Of a stretch of 64,000 nt of DNA, positions 25,558-33,509 are shown piece by piece. Both the position numbers and the translations under genes were made by a program. The first letter of the stretch is position 1; every line of letters begins with the position of its first letter. This DNA comes from Actinoplanes oryzae (GTDB lineage Bacteria; Actinomycetota; Actinomycetes; Mycobacteriales; Micromonosporaceae), in contig NZ_JAUQWH010000024.1 of the NCBI RefSeq assembly GCF_030757795.1, positions 1 through 64,000 on the forward strand. Direction: 5' to 3'. The notes beneath the pieces were generated by a model. It worked only from the letters and a program-made list of their open reading frames with translations, searched no databases and was not told the DNA's origin.

Positions 25558-25580
25558 GCATGTCTCACCTTGAGACATGC
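25558..25580. promoter_or_regulatory. Perfect 10-bp-arm palindrome, likely operator of the GAF-Fis regulator
   Basis: GCATGTCTCA (25558-25567) and TGAGACATGC (25571-25580) are perfect inverted repeats with a 3-bp spacer, 53 bp before the regulator ATG/GTG at 25634 and 67 bp before the amidohydrolase start. Fis-type HTH proteins bind as dimers to such symmetric sites, and the position allows control of both directions. Binding protein inferred from position. Confidence 0.7.
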
Positions 25581-25633
25581 TGCGACCAGGGAACCCGGCG
25601 TAGGCTGTAACGCGGTCATCGCGGGGAGTACAC

Positions 25634-26374
25634 GTGGACGACACTCTGGTCAACCAGCCGGCGCCCGGACGCGTACGGGAGTCGTGGCTGCGCAGCGAGC
25701 GCTACGGCGTCCCGCCCGACGAGGTCAGCCCGGTCTTCACCGACGCCTTCGACACCGGGTCGCTGCTCTACGACTGCGCCACCGAGGTGCTCGCCGGACT
25801 CCAGGCCACGATCGCCAACGAGCCGGTCGCACTGATGATCGCCGACCGGGACGGCTTCGTGCTCGCGCGGCTCTGCCCCGACACGACGATCCGGCGCTCG
25901 CTGGACCGGGTGCATCTCGCGCCCGGGTTCTCGTACGCGGAAAGGAACGCCGGCACCAACGGCCTGGGCCTGTCGCTCGCCGACCGCGCCCCCACCCTGG
26001 TCCGCGCCGACCAGCACTACTGCACCGGCCTGCGGCGCTACACGTGCGCGGCGGCCCCGGTGCTCGATCCCGCGCACCCGGCGCCGGTCGGCAGCGTCAA
26101 CCTCACCACCTGGTCCGATGCGTCCTCCGGCCTGCTGCTGGCGCTGGCCCAGGCGGCGGCGGGGGCGACGAGCGCGCTGATGCTGGCCCGCTCGCGCACC
26201 GGCGCCGGCGGGCCCCGGCGGCTGACCCGCCTCGAAGCCGTCGAACGCGACGAGATCGCCCGCTGCCTCGCCGAGCCGGGCATGACCATGACCCGCGCGG
26301 CCGAGGAGCTCGGCATCGGCCGGGCGACCCTCTATCGCAAGATCGCCCACTACCGCATCCCGGCGCCCCGCTGA
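25634..26374 (+). CDS. GAF-domain regulator with Fis-type HTH (AcoR/MimR-like, no AAA+ domain)
   Basis: 246 residues. A GAF domain spans ~35-165 (LMIADRDGFVLARLCPDTTI, AERNAGTNGLGLSLAD, YTCAAAPVLDP), and the C-terminal HTH_8 spans ~200-243 (RDEIARCLAEPGMTMTRAAEELGIGRATLYRKIAHY). The N-terminal and C-terminal parts are those of the sigma54 activators AcoR and MimR, but the central AAA+ ATPase is missing, as in many actinobacteria that lack sigma54. It probably senses an aromatic or ketone/alcohol ligand and controls the divergent trio through the 25558 palindrome. GTG 25634 follows GGGGAGTACAC. Confidence 0.85.
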   Translation: MDDTLVNQPAPGRVRESWLRSERYGVPPDEVSPVFTDAFDTGSLLYDCATEVLAGLQATIANEPVALMIADRDGFVLARLCPDTTIRRSLDRVHLAPGFSYAERNAGTNGLGLSLADRAPTLVRADQHYCTGLRRYTCAAAPVLDPAHPAPVGSVNLTTWSDASSGLLLALAQAAAGATSALMLARSRTGAGGPRRLTRLEAVERDEIARCLAEPGMTMTRAAEELGIGRATLYRKIAHYRIPAPR

Positions 26375-26411
26375 AGACCCGGAGCACCCACCTGACCTCG
26401 CCGCCCGGTGC

Positions 26412-26436
26412 GCAGAGGGGGGCCTGGGCTGCCCCC
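26412..26436. promoter_or_regulatory. Shared half-site upstream of SDR 26488
   Basis: GCAGAGGGGGGCCTG (26413-26427) matches 14 of 15 bases of the minus-strand half of the palindrome at 21720-21745. The other half here is degenerate (GCTGCCCCC). It lies ~55 bp before the SDR start and suggests that the MmyB-type regulator at 21774 also acts here. Inferred from similarity only. Confidence 0.5.
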
Positions 26437-26487
26437 GGCACCACGGGGATCTGGTTGCGCCGGGCGGTGGTTCCTAGCGTCCTGAGC

Positions 26488-27174
26488 ATGACAGTCATCT
26501 TGATCACCGGCGCCAACAAGGGCATCGGCTACGAGACCGCCCGGCAGCTTCTGGCGCTGGGACACGTCGTCTACCTCGGCGCCCGGGACGCCGGGCGGGG
26601 CGAGCAGGCCGCGGCCACGCTCGGCGCGCGGTTCGTGCCGCTGGACGTGACCGACGACGCCTCGGTGCGCGACGCGCTGCGCACCGTCGACGCTGCCGAG
26701 GGCCGGCTCGACGTCCTCATCAACAATGCCGGCATCCTCGCCGACGGCGCTCTCGACGGGCCCACCGCGCTGCGGGCCTTCGACACCAACGCGGTGGGCG
26801 TCCTGCGGGTCACCGAGGCCGCGCTGCCGCTCCTGCGCAAGTCGCCCGACCCCGCGGTGGTCACCGTGTCGAGCAGCCTGGGGTCCTTCTGGGCGGTGAC
26901 CAACCCCTGGCGCGGGGAGTACGGCCTGCCGCTCGCGATCTACGCGGCGTCGAAGGCGGCGGCCACCATGCTCACCGTCCAGTACGCCAAGGCGCACCCG
27001 GGCATCAGGTTCAACGCGCTCGAGCCGGGACCGACCGCCACCGACCTGACGGCCGCCTACGGCGTCGGGCGTCCGGTCGAGGAGAGCGCCGCGGTCGTCG
27101 TCCGGCTGGCCACGCTCGGGGCGGACGGCCCGACCGGCACCCTGCAGGACGAGAACGGCGTCTTCCCCTTCTGA
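26488..27174 (+). CDS. SDR-family oxidoreductase
   Basis: 228 residues. TGANKGIG cofactor motif, LGARD after strand 2, DVTDDASV, LINNAG, and catalytic IYAASK near ~155; all key residues of a classical carbonyl-reductase-like SDR are present. Paralogue of the SDR at 20093. Separated by 113 bp from the GAF-Fis regulator on the same strand, with a GGGGG/CCCCC operator-like site in the gap, so likely transcribed from its own promoter. ATG 26488 is directly before the first strand. Substrate unknown. Confidence 0.88.
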   Translation: MTVILITGANKGIGYETARQLLALGHVVYLGARDAGRGEQAAATLGARFVPLDVTDDASVRDALRTVDAAEGRLDVLINNAGILADGALDGPTALRAFDTNAVGVLRVTEAALPLLRKSPDPAVVTVSSSLGSFWAVTNPWRGEYGLPLAIYAASKAAATMLTVQYAKAHPGIRFNALEPGPTATDLTAAYGVGRPVEESAAVVVRLATLGADGPTGTLQDENGVFPF

Positions 27175-27314
27175 TCCCCGGCTGCCCGCGAGCGTGGCCC
27201 TGCGCGCCCGGCCCTGCCCCGCGGCGCCGGCTGCACCGGCCGGGCCCGCGTGGCGGACCCGGCCGTCCGTCAGGGCTCGGGTGTCATGGGGCGATGACGG
27301 CGACAGCTGGACCG

Positions 27315-28877
27315 TCAGGCCGCCAGGGCCTGTTCCGCCGGCTCGGGGACCGCGGCGCCCGCCAGGAGCTCGGCCGCCGCCTCGCCGCAGGCACTGGTCG
27401 CGCCGTGCGTGGCCAGGTGCAGGCCGCCGCTGACGGCGACCGGGACGCCCATCTCGACCACGATCGCATCCGGGCGTACGTCCAGAATGGCCGCCAGCGC
27501 GTCCGCGATCCACGGGTGCCGGTGCGCGTCCCGGACGACCAGGACCAGGGGACGTCCCGCGGCGCCGGCGAGCACGGGGGCGGCCGGGTCCGAGACGCCG
27601 GCCAGGTCGTCGGCGCCGAGGCGGACCGACGTGGTGCCCGGCAGCAGCCGGCTCAGCGGCGCGCCGACGCCCCACGGGGTCTCGGCGCCGATGGCGATGT
27701 TGCGCGGCGGGGCGAACTCGACCACGTGGGCCGGGGTGCGCAGGGGGAGCAGCGGTGCGTCCGCCGAGGTCGTCGCCTTGAGGGCGCGGCGGGCGGCGGC
27801 GCGGCCGATGGCGGACGGGCCCACGACCGTGGTGCCGGCCGCGTCGGCCACGGCGCGGGCGCCGATCCGGGTCTGCGTCTCGACGGTCCAGGCGGCCAGC
27901 TCGTGGACCCGGGCGGCGGCGTCGCGCAGGCGCTCCTCGGGCAGCTCGCCCGAGCGGACGGCGGCCACGATCGCGTCGCGCAGGCGGATGGCGGTGTGCT
28001 CGTCGGCGTGGTCGCCGCCCACGCAGATCGCGTCGGCGCCGGCGGCGAGGGCGCGGACGGTGGCGCCCTCGAGGCCGTACTTGCGGCGGACGCCCTGCAT
28101 CTCGATGCCGTCGGTGACGATCAGGCCGGTGAAGCCGAGCTCCTCGCGCAGCAGACCGGTGAGGATGCGGCGGCTCAGGGTGGCGGGCAGCTCCGGGTCG
28201 AGGGCCGGGACGATCAGGTGACCGGTCATGATCGAGCGGACCCCGGCGGCGACGGCGGCCTGGAACGGGACCAGCTCCACCTCGCGCAGGCGGGCCAGGT
28301 CGTGGCCGATGACCGGGACGTCGTGGTGCGAGTCGACGGCCGTGTCCCCGTGACCCGGGAAGTGCTTGGCGCACGCGGCGACGCCGGCGTCCTGCAGGCC
28401 CCGGATCCACGCGGCGCCGTGCCGGGCCACCAGGGCGGGGTCGGCCCCGAAGGCGCGTACGCCGATGATGGGGTTGTCGGGGTTGTTGTTGACGTCGGTG
28501 TCGGGCGCGTAGTCGAGCGTGATGCCCGCGTGGGCGAGGTCGAGGCCCAGGTCGCGGGCCACGGCGCCGGTCAGCTCGACGTCGTCGATGCTGCCCAGGC
28601 CCAGGTTGCCGGGGCGCGAGCTGCCCTGGCGCGACTCGAAGCGGGTGACGTCGCCGGCCTCCTCGTCGATGGCCACGACGACATCGGGGCGCTCGGCGCG
28701 CAGCTGGGCGGTCAGCGCCGCGACCTGGGCCGGGTGCTCGACGTTGCGCGCGAAGAGTGCCACGCCGCCCAGACCCTCCCCGAGCCACCGGCGCACCCAG
28801 CCGGGCACCGTCGTGCCCTCGAACCCGGGCTGCAGCACCGCCGCGGCTAATTGGGACAACTCGTCAGGATTCGGCAT
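27315..28877 (-). CDS. Glycoside hydrolase family 3 beta-N-acetylhexosaminidase, NagZ-like
   Basis: 520 residues. The GH3 barrel (~1-330) contains the NagZ-specific loop KHFPGHGDT (171-179) with D182 and H184 of VDSH, the Asp-His pair that serves as general acid/base, and the nucleophile Asp in IVTDGIEMQG. The remaining ~180 residues form the second domain found in Gram-positive two-domain NagZ enzymes. It should remove N-acetylglucosamine from muropeptides or glycans. There is no clear signal peptide, so it is probably cytosolic; ATG 28877 was preferred over upstream frames. It precedes, divergently, a tiny membrane protein gene. Confidence 0.87.
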   Translation of the reverse strand: MPNPDELSQLAAAVLQPGFEGTTVPGWVRRWLGEGLGGVALFARNVEHPAQVAALTAQLRAERPDVVVAIDEEAGDVTRFESRQGSSRPGNLGLGSIDDVELTGAVARDLGLDLAHAGITLDYAPDTDVNNNPDNPIIGVRAFGADPALVARHGAAWIRGLQDAGVAACAKHFPGHGDTAVDSHHDVPVIGHDLARLREVELVPFQAAVAAGVRSIMTGHLIVPALDPELPATLSRRILTGLLREELGFTGLIVTDGIEMQGVRRKYGLEGATVRALAAGADAICVGGDHADEHTAIRLRDAIVAAVRSGELPEERLRDAAARVHELAAWTVETQTRIGARAVADAAGTTVVGPSAIGRAAARRALKATTSADAPLLPLRTPAHVVEFAPPRNIAIGAETPWGVGAPLSRLLPGTTSVRLGADDLAGVSDPAAPVLAGAAGRPLVLVVRDAHRHPWIADALAAILDVRPDAIVVEMGVPVAVSGGLHLATHGATSACGEAAAELLAGAAVPEPAEQALAA

Positions 28878-29013
28878 GACGTCGGAGACCTCCGGTGGAC
28901 TTCGTGACGCGGCCTCCCCCGAGGACACGTCTCCCTTCGGTGACCGATGGTCTCCCACTTACCCGGTATAGTCAACAAACCTTCCTATTTCTGGGACGGG
29001 TAAGGTGCGTTCC

Positions 29014-29130
29014 GTGGTGGAAGCTGCTTCCGGGGTCGATTGGTCCGAGGTTCATGCCGTGCGGCTGCTGGGGGTCGCCCTGGCCGCGATCTTCCTGATC
29101 TGGGCGATAAAGCGCATGTTCCGGAAGTGA
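29014..29130 (+). CDS. 38-residue single-span membrane protein
   Basis: GTG 29014 starts a 38-codon frame: VVEAASGVDWSEVHAVRLL, one transmembrane helix of about 16 residues (LLGVALAAIFLIWAIK) and a basic end KRMFRK. TAAGG lies 9 bp upstream and the stop is 21 bp before the F420 enzyme gene, consistent with an operon leader peptide or small membrane protein. Composition (strongly hydrophobic core, GC-biased third positions) favours translation, but it is too short to be sure. No homologue recognised. Confidence 0.5.
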   Translation: MVEAASGVDWSEVHAVRLLGVALAAIFLIWAIKRMFRK

Positions 29131-29151
29131 CCTCGGGGGTATCCGGTCGGC

Positions 29152-30102
29152 ATGAAAATCGGATACTTCCTGTCCTGCGAGGAGTACACGCCCGCCGAGC
29201 TGATCGCGCAGGCCAAGGCCGCCGAGCAGGCCGGCTTCTCCGGGCTGTGGATCTCGGACCACTATCACCCGTGGGTCGACGCCCAGGGCCAGAGCGCCTT
29301 CGTCTGGGGCATGATCGGCGCGCTCAGCCAGGCGACCAGCCTGCCGATCACCACGGCGGTGACGTGCCCGACCGTCCGCATCCACCCGGCCGTGATCGCC
29401 CAGGCGGCGGCCACCAGCGCGGTGCTCACGAACGGGAAGTTCCGGCTCGGCATCGGCACGGGCGAGGCCCTCAACGAGCACATCTTCGGCGACGCGTGGC
29501 CCGAGGCCGACGTGCGGCTGGAGATGCTGGAGGAGGCCGTCGAGATCATGCGCGAGCTGTGGAAGGGCGGCGTCGTCTCGTACCGGGGAAAGCACTACAC
29601 CGTCGAGAACGCCCGCGTCTACACGCTGCCCTCGTCGCCGGTGGAGATTCTCATCTCCGGGTTCGGGCCCAAGGCGGTCGAGGTCGCGGCCCGGATCGGC
29701 GAGGGCTACGTGAGCACGATGCCCGACGGCGACCTGGTCCAGCAGTTCCGCTCGCAGGGCGGCGGGGACCGGACGGCGCAGGCGGGGTTCAAGGCCGCCT
29801 TCGCGCCCACCGAGGAGGAGGGGGCCCGGATCGCGTACGAGAAGTGGCCGAACGCCGGCGTGCCCGGTGAGCTCTCCCAGGTCCTGCCGTCGCCCAAGCA
29901 CTTCGAGCAGGCGTCGCAGCTGGTCACCCAGGACATGATCAAGGAGGCCTTCGTCTGCGGCAACGCCGTGGAGCCGCACCTCGAGCAGCTCAAGCAGTAC
30001 GAGGACGCGGGCTTCGACGAGGTGTACGTCGCCAACACCGGCCCCAACTGGCAGGGCCTCTGTGATCTCTATGCCAGCGAGATCTTGCCCAAGCATGCCT
30101 GA
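29152..30102 (+). CDS. LLM-class F420-dependent oxidoreductase (TIGR03557-like)
   Basis: 316 residues with the luciferase-like TIM barrel: MKIGYFLSCEEYTP at the N-terminus, WISDHYHPWVDAQGQSAFVW, FRLGIGTGEALNEH, and VEILISGFGPKAVEVAARIGEGY. The family resembles F420-dependent glucose-6-phosphate dehydrogenase (which has a similar SDHFQPW motif), and the nearby GIGTGE loop binds the F420 phosphate. The likely reaction is F420 reduction by an alcohol or sugar phosphate, but substrate is not known. RecQ lies downstream on the same strand. Confidence 0.87.
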   Translation: MKIGYFLSCEEYTPAELIAQAKAAEQAGFSGLWISDHYHPWVDAQGQSAFVWGMIGALSQATSLPITTAVTCPTVRIHPAVIAQAAATSAVLTNGKFRLGIGTGEALNEHIFGDAWPEADVRLEMLEEAVEIMRELWKGGVVSYRGKHYTVENARVYTLPSSPVEILISGFGPKAVEVAARIGEGYVSTMPDGDLVQQFRSQGGGDRTAQAGFKAAFAPTEEEGARIAYEKWPNAGVPGELSQVLPSPKHFEQASQLVTQDMIKEAFVCGNAVEPHLEQLKQYEDAGFDEVYVANTGPNWQGLCDLYASEILPKHA

Positions 30103-30142
30103 GCGTTTGGTGCGGGAGTGGCCGGGGCAGAATGGGCGCTCG

Positions 30143-31780
30143 ATGAAGCTCCCGATCTATGGGCCCCGGCTGCGCAAAGTGGCGCGCAAGCACTTCGGCT
30201 GGCCCTCCCTGCGCCCCGGCCAGTTCAAGCCCATGCGAGCGGTCCTGCGCCGCCGTGATGCGCTGGTCGTCCTGCCCACCGGGGCCGGCAAGTCGGCGAT
30301 CTACCAGATCCCGGCGGTCCTGCTGCCCGGCCCCACGGTGGTGATCTCCCCGCTGCTCGCGCTGCAGCAGGACCAGATTGCCGCGCTCAACGCGTACGAC
30401 GACCCGGCCGTCCGCGCGGTGCGGGTGAGCTCGGCCGAGACGCCCGCCCAGCAGCGCGAGGCGATCCAGGAGATCCGCGAGGGCCGTGCGGAGTTCCTCT
30501 TCATCACGCCGGAGCAGCTCAGCGATCCCGAGCGCATGTCCGAGGTACGCGCCCTGCGCCCCGGCCTCGTGGCGGTGGACGAGGCGCACTGCATCTCGGC
30601 CTGGGGCCACGACTTCCGCCCGGACTTCCTGCAGCTCGGGCAGCTCATCAAGGGCATCGGCCGCCCGCCCGTCCTGGCGCTGACCGCCACAGCGTCGCCG
30701 CCGGTGCGCGACGACATCATCGAGCGGCTGGGGCTGAAGAACCCGGAGATCCACGTCTCGGGGCTGGACCGCGAGAACCTCTTCCTCGAGGTCGCCCACT
30801 GCCCCGACGAGAACTACCGCTGGCGCCGGCTGACCAACCTGCTCGACGAGACCAACCGGCCCGGCATCATCTACGTCGCCACCCGCAAGTCCGCCGAGGA
30901 GCTGGCTGCCCGGCTGAGCGAGGCCGGCTACCCGGCGGAGTACTACCACGGCGGCATGAGCAAGGGCGAGCGCGAGCAGCGGCACGAGGACTTCTCCGCC
31001 GACAAGATCGACATCATGGTCGCCACGTCGGCGTTCGGCATGGGCATCGACAAGCCGAACATCCGCTGGGTGGCCCACGTCGCCCTGCCCGACTCCCCGG
31101 ACAGCTACTTCCAGGAGGTCGGCCGGATGGGCCGCGACGGCGAGCCGGGCCGCGCCCTGCTGCTGTGGCGTGCCGAGGACGAGGGCATCCAGCGCTTCTT
31201 CGCCGGCGGCAGCCCCGACGAGACCGAGCTCAAGGAGCTGGCCGCCGCCCTGCGCGCCGGGCCCACCACCAAGACGGCGCTCAAGGAGAAGACCGGCCTC
31301 GGCCCCCGCAAGCTCGGCCAGTTCCTCGCCCTGCTCGAACAGGTCGGCGCGGCGCGGGCCGGCGACGGGAGCAAGTGGACGGTTCCGCGGTACGCCCCGC
31401 GGCCGGACCGGGCGGCCACGCTCGCGGTCGAGCTGCACGAGCGGCAGCAGACCGTCCAGAAGTCGCGCACCGACATGATGCGCGCCTTCGCCGAGACCAA
31501 CGCCTGCCGTACGCAGACCCTCCTCTCCTACTTCGGCGAGGACGTCACCAAGGTCTGCGGCCACTGCGACAACTGCGCCGAGGGCGTGGCCGAAGAGGTC
31601 GAGGAGAGCACGGGCGACGAGCCCTTCGCGATCCACAGCAAGGTCAGCCACGGCGAGTGGGGCGAGGGCATGGTGATGGGCTACGAGGAGGACAAGATGA
31701 CCGTCCTCTTCGACAGCGTCGGCTACAAGACCCTCGCCGTCAGCGTCGTCCTGGAGCACGAGCTCCTCAAGGCGGCCTAA
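30143..31780 (+). CDS. recQ: RecQ-family ATP-dependent DNA helicase
   Basis: 545 residues. Helicase motifs in order: Q-motif-like FGWPSLRPGQ, Walker A LPTGAGKS (44-51), DEAHCISAWGHDFRPDF (motif II and the aromatic-rich loop), TATASP (III), YVATRKSAEELA (IV), VATSAFGMGIDKPNIRWVAH (V) and QEVGRMGRDG (VI). A zinc/RQC-like part has four Cys (C..KVCGHCDNC). The C-terminal ~70 residues (HGEWGEGMVMGYEEDKMTVLFDSVGYKTL) replace the HRDC domain with an SH3-like fold seen in actinobacterial RecQ. ATG 30143 avoids overlap with the upstream gene; ATG 30095 is possible. Acts in recombination and fork repair. Confidence 0.92.
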   Translation: MKLPIYGPRLRKVARKHFGWPSLRPGQFKPMRAVLRRRDALVVLPTGAGKSAIYQIPAVLLPGPTVVISPLLALQQDQIAALNAYDDPAVRAVRVSSAETPAQQREAIQEIREGRAEFLFITPEQLSDPERMSEVRALRPGLVAVDEAHCISAWGHDFRPDFLQLGQLIKGIGRPPVLALTATASPPVRDDIIERLGLKNPEIHVSGLDRENLFLEVAHCPDENYRWRRLTNLLDETNRPGIIYVATRKSAEELAARLSEAGYPAEYYHGGMSKGEREQRHEDFSADKIDIMVATSAFGMGIDKPNIRWVAHVALPDSPDSYFQEVGRMGRDGEPGRALLLWRAEDEGIQRFFAGGSPDETELKELAAALRAGPTTKTALKEKTGLGPRKLGQFLALLEQVGAARAGDGSKWTVPRYAPRPDRAATLAVELHERQQTVQKSRTDMMRAFAETNACRTQTLLSYFGEDVTKVCGHCDNCAEGVAEEVEESTGDEPFAIHSKVSHGEWGEGMVMGYEEDKMTVLFDSVGYKTLAVSVVLEHELLKAA

Positions 31781-32061
31781 TCCACCAGGATGGCGTCGTA
31801 GTCGTGGTGCTCGGTGACGTAGTGGGCGAAGAACGGGCACGCGGGCGAGACCTTGGCCCCGCGCTCCTTGAGCAGGTCGAGCGTGCCCTGGGCGAGCCTG
31901 TTGCCCAGGCCCTCGCCGCGGTGGGCGCGGTCGACCTCGCTGTGCACCACGACCGTGACGCCGTCGCGCTCGCGATAGGTGGCGAAGCCCGCCACCTCGC
32001 CCTCCTCCGTCAGCAGCTCGAAGCGGTGCTGCGCCGGGTTGTCCTTGACAGTGACATCCAT
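31777..32061 (-). CDS. Small GNAT-type N-acetyltransferase (YjdJ/DUF-like)
   Basis: 94 residues, the short single-domain acetyltransferase family with acetyl-CoA loop HRGEGLGNRLAQGTLD and C-terminal SPACPFFAHYVTEHHDY. Members are usually annotated as GNAT family N-acetyltransferase (COG2388). The core is reduced but carries the expected FATYRERDGVTVVVHSEV strand. Its TAG stop overlaps the stop of recQ on the other strand. Substrate unknown; possibly a stress-induced protein modifier. Confidence 0.85.
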   Translation of the reverse strand: MDVTVKDNPAQHRFELLTEEGEVAGFATYRERDGVTVVVHSEVDRAHRGEGLGNRLAQGTLDLLKERGAKVSPACPFFAHYVTEHHDYDAILVD

Positions 32062-32107
32062 GACTCCGAGCTTAGGCTGGATCACGCCAAGTACCCTTGA
32101 CCAGGTG

Positions 32108-32428
32108 ATGAACACCGCACCGCGTATCGCAGCCCTGTTCACCGCAGCCGCGCTCGGCCTCGGCCTGCTCACCGGATGCGGAGGCGACAACGTCTCCTGC
32201 GGCCTGGACCAGTGCACCGTCACCATCGACCGGACCGTCAACGCCAGCGCCAGCGTGCTCGGCGTCGAGGCGAAGTTCATCAGCGCCGACCAGAACACGG
32301 TGACGCTCGAGGTCGCCGGCGAGCAGATTCAGCTCACCAAGGGCCAGCAGGCCGTCGACGTCGGCGGGCTGCAGGTGTCGCTCGACAGCATCACCTCGGA
32401 CCAGATCGGCATCCAGGTGTCGCGGTAG
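32108..32428 (+). CDS. Small exported lipoprotein
   Basis: 106 residues. N-terminal signal with the hydrophobic core AALFTAAALGLGLL and lipobox LTGC (Cys24); the mature part is ~82 residues, mostly beta (TVTIDRTVNASASVLGVEAKF, NTVTLEVAGEQIQL) with a Cys pair in SCGLDQC. It should be anchored to the outer membrane leaflet. ATG 32108 was chosen; the GTG at 32105 is adjacent. Function unknown. A hairpin at 32438-32453 could terminate its transcript. Confidence 0.75.
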   Translation: MNTAPRIAALFTAAALGLGLLTGCGGDNVSCGLDQCTVTIDRTVNASASVLGVEAKFISADQNTVTLEVAGEQIQLTKGQQAVDVGGLQVSLDSITSDQIGIQVSR

Positions 32429-32437
32429 CACACTTAG

Positions 32438-32484
32438 CTGCTGCGTACAGCAGGTTTGAAAAAATTTACAGCTGGTCACATACG
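32438..32484 (+). promoter_or_regulatory. Hairpin and A/T-rich promoter upstream of the DUF1206 gene
   Basis: CTGCTG-CGTA-CAGCAG (32438-32453) is a perfect 6-bp hairpin. It is followed by TTGAAA (32456-32461), a 17-nt spacer and CATACG (32479-32484), a plausible -35/-10 pair. The -10 is about 6 nt before ATG 32490, so the DUF1206 mRNA is probably leaderless. This is one of the most A/T-rich stretches in the window. Confidence 0.5.
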
Positions 32485-32489
32485 TGGCC

Positions 32490-33311
32490 ATGACTGCCTC
32501 CTCCCACGTTCGCAGCACCGCATCGCGAGCGGCCGACAGCAAGCCGCTCGAATATCTCGCCCGCGGCGGCTTCGTCGCGTACGGCGTCATCCACCTGCTC
32601 TTCGCCTGGATCGCCCTGCAGCTGGCCTTCGGCGACTCCAGCGCGGAGGGGTCCCAGTCCGGGGCGTTCCAGACCCTCGCCGAGCAGCCGCTCGGCAAGA
32701 CGCTCGTCGTGATCACGGTCATCGGCATGATCGGCCTCGCCCTCTGGCAGGCGTTCGAGGCCGCGATCGGCGAGAGCGGCGAGCAGAACAAGCAGGCGAT
32801 CGCCGAGCGGGTCATCTCCGGCTTCCGGACGGTCCTGTACCTGTACTTCGCGTACCTGGGCATCAAGGTGCTGCAGGGCAGCAGCTCGACCACCGGCGAC
32901 AGCTCGCAGCAGGGCGCCTCGACGCTGATGGACAGCACCGGCGGCCGCTTCCTGGTCGGCCTGATCGGCGTGGTCGTGCTCGGCATCGGCATCGGGCTGC
33001 TGATCTACGGCGTGAAGAAGGGCTTCCTCAAGCACCTCAACACCCAGCAGATGAACCAGTCGGTGCGCAAGACCACCACCCGGCTCGGCCAGGCCGGCTA
33101 CTCCGCCAAGGGCGTGGCCTACGGCATCGCCGGCGCGCTGATCGTCACCGCCGCCGTCCAGTACGACCCGGAGAAGGCGCGGGGCCTGGACGCCGCCGTC
33201 AAGACGCTCGCCGCGGAGTCGTACGGGCCGTGGGCCCTGGGCCTGATCGCCCTCGGCGTCGCCGCCTTCGGCATCTACTGCTTCTTCCAGGTGCGCTACC
33301 GCAAGGTCTGA
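32490..33311 (+). CDS. DUF1206 family membrane protein
   Basis: 273 residues, six membrane helices arranged as three repeats of about 90 residues, each opening with a conserved aromatic-Gly-basic-like phrase: LEYLARGGFVAYGVIHLLFAW, ISGFRTVLYLYFAYLGIKVLQG, and LGQAGYSAKGVAYGIAGALIV. This triplication is diagnostic for DUF1206, a family of unknown function in actinobacteria and others. Located in the cytoplasmic membrane. Start 32490 (rather than GTG 32484) fits the leaderless promoter proposed above. Followed by a strong intrinsic terminator. Confidence 0.85.
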   Translation: MTASSHVRSTASRAADSKPLEYLARGGFVAYGVIHLLFAWIALQLAFGDSSAEGSQSGAFQTLAEQPLGKTLVVITVIGMIGLALWQAFEAAIGESGEQNKQAIAERVISGFRTVLYLYFAYLGIKVLQGSSSTTGDSSQQGASTLMDSTGGRFLVGLIGVVVLGIGIGLLIYGVKKGFLKHLNTQQMNQSVRKTTTRLGQAGYSAKGVAYGIAGALIVTAAVQYDPEKARGLDAAVKTLAAESYGPWALGLIALGVAAFGIYCFFQVRYRKV

Positions 33312-33334
33312 GCGTTCCTCGCGGTTCCTCGCGC

Positions 33335-33371
33335 AAAGCGGCCGTTCCCTGCGTGGGACGGCCGCTTTTTT
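33335..33371 (+). terminator. Intrinsic terminator after the DUF1206 gene
   Basis: AAAGCGGCCGTTCC (33335-33348) pairs with GGGACGGCCGCTTT (33355-33368), 14 bp with one G-U pair, loop CTGCGT, followed by TTT. It lies 23 bp past the DUF1206 stop and ends the operon. This is the clearest terminator in the window. Confidence 0.85.
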
Positions 33372-33509
33372 GCGCGCGTGTTACCTCGCGGGACGGCAGA
33401 TGAAGATGTGATCAACGCCAAGCCCGGACTCGGCCGAAGCAGGTGGAACACACAGACGAAAGGGGCAAGCTAGGTCGCTGGCAATGCCGTCCCATGGGAA
33501 GGGAACCAC

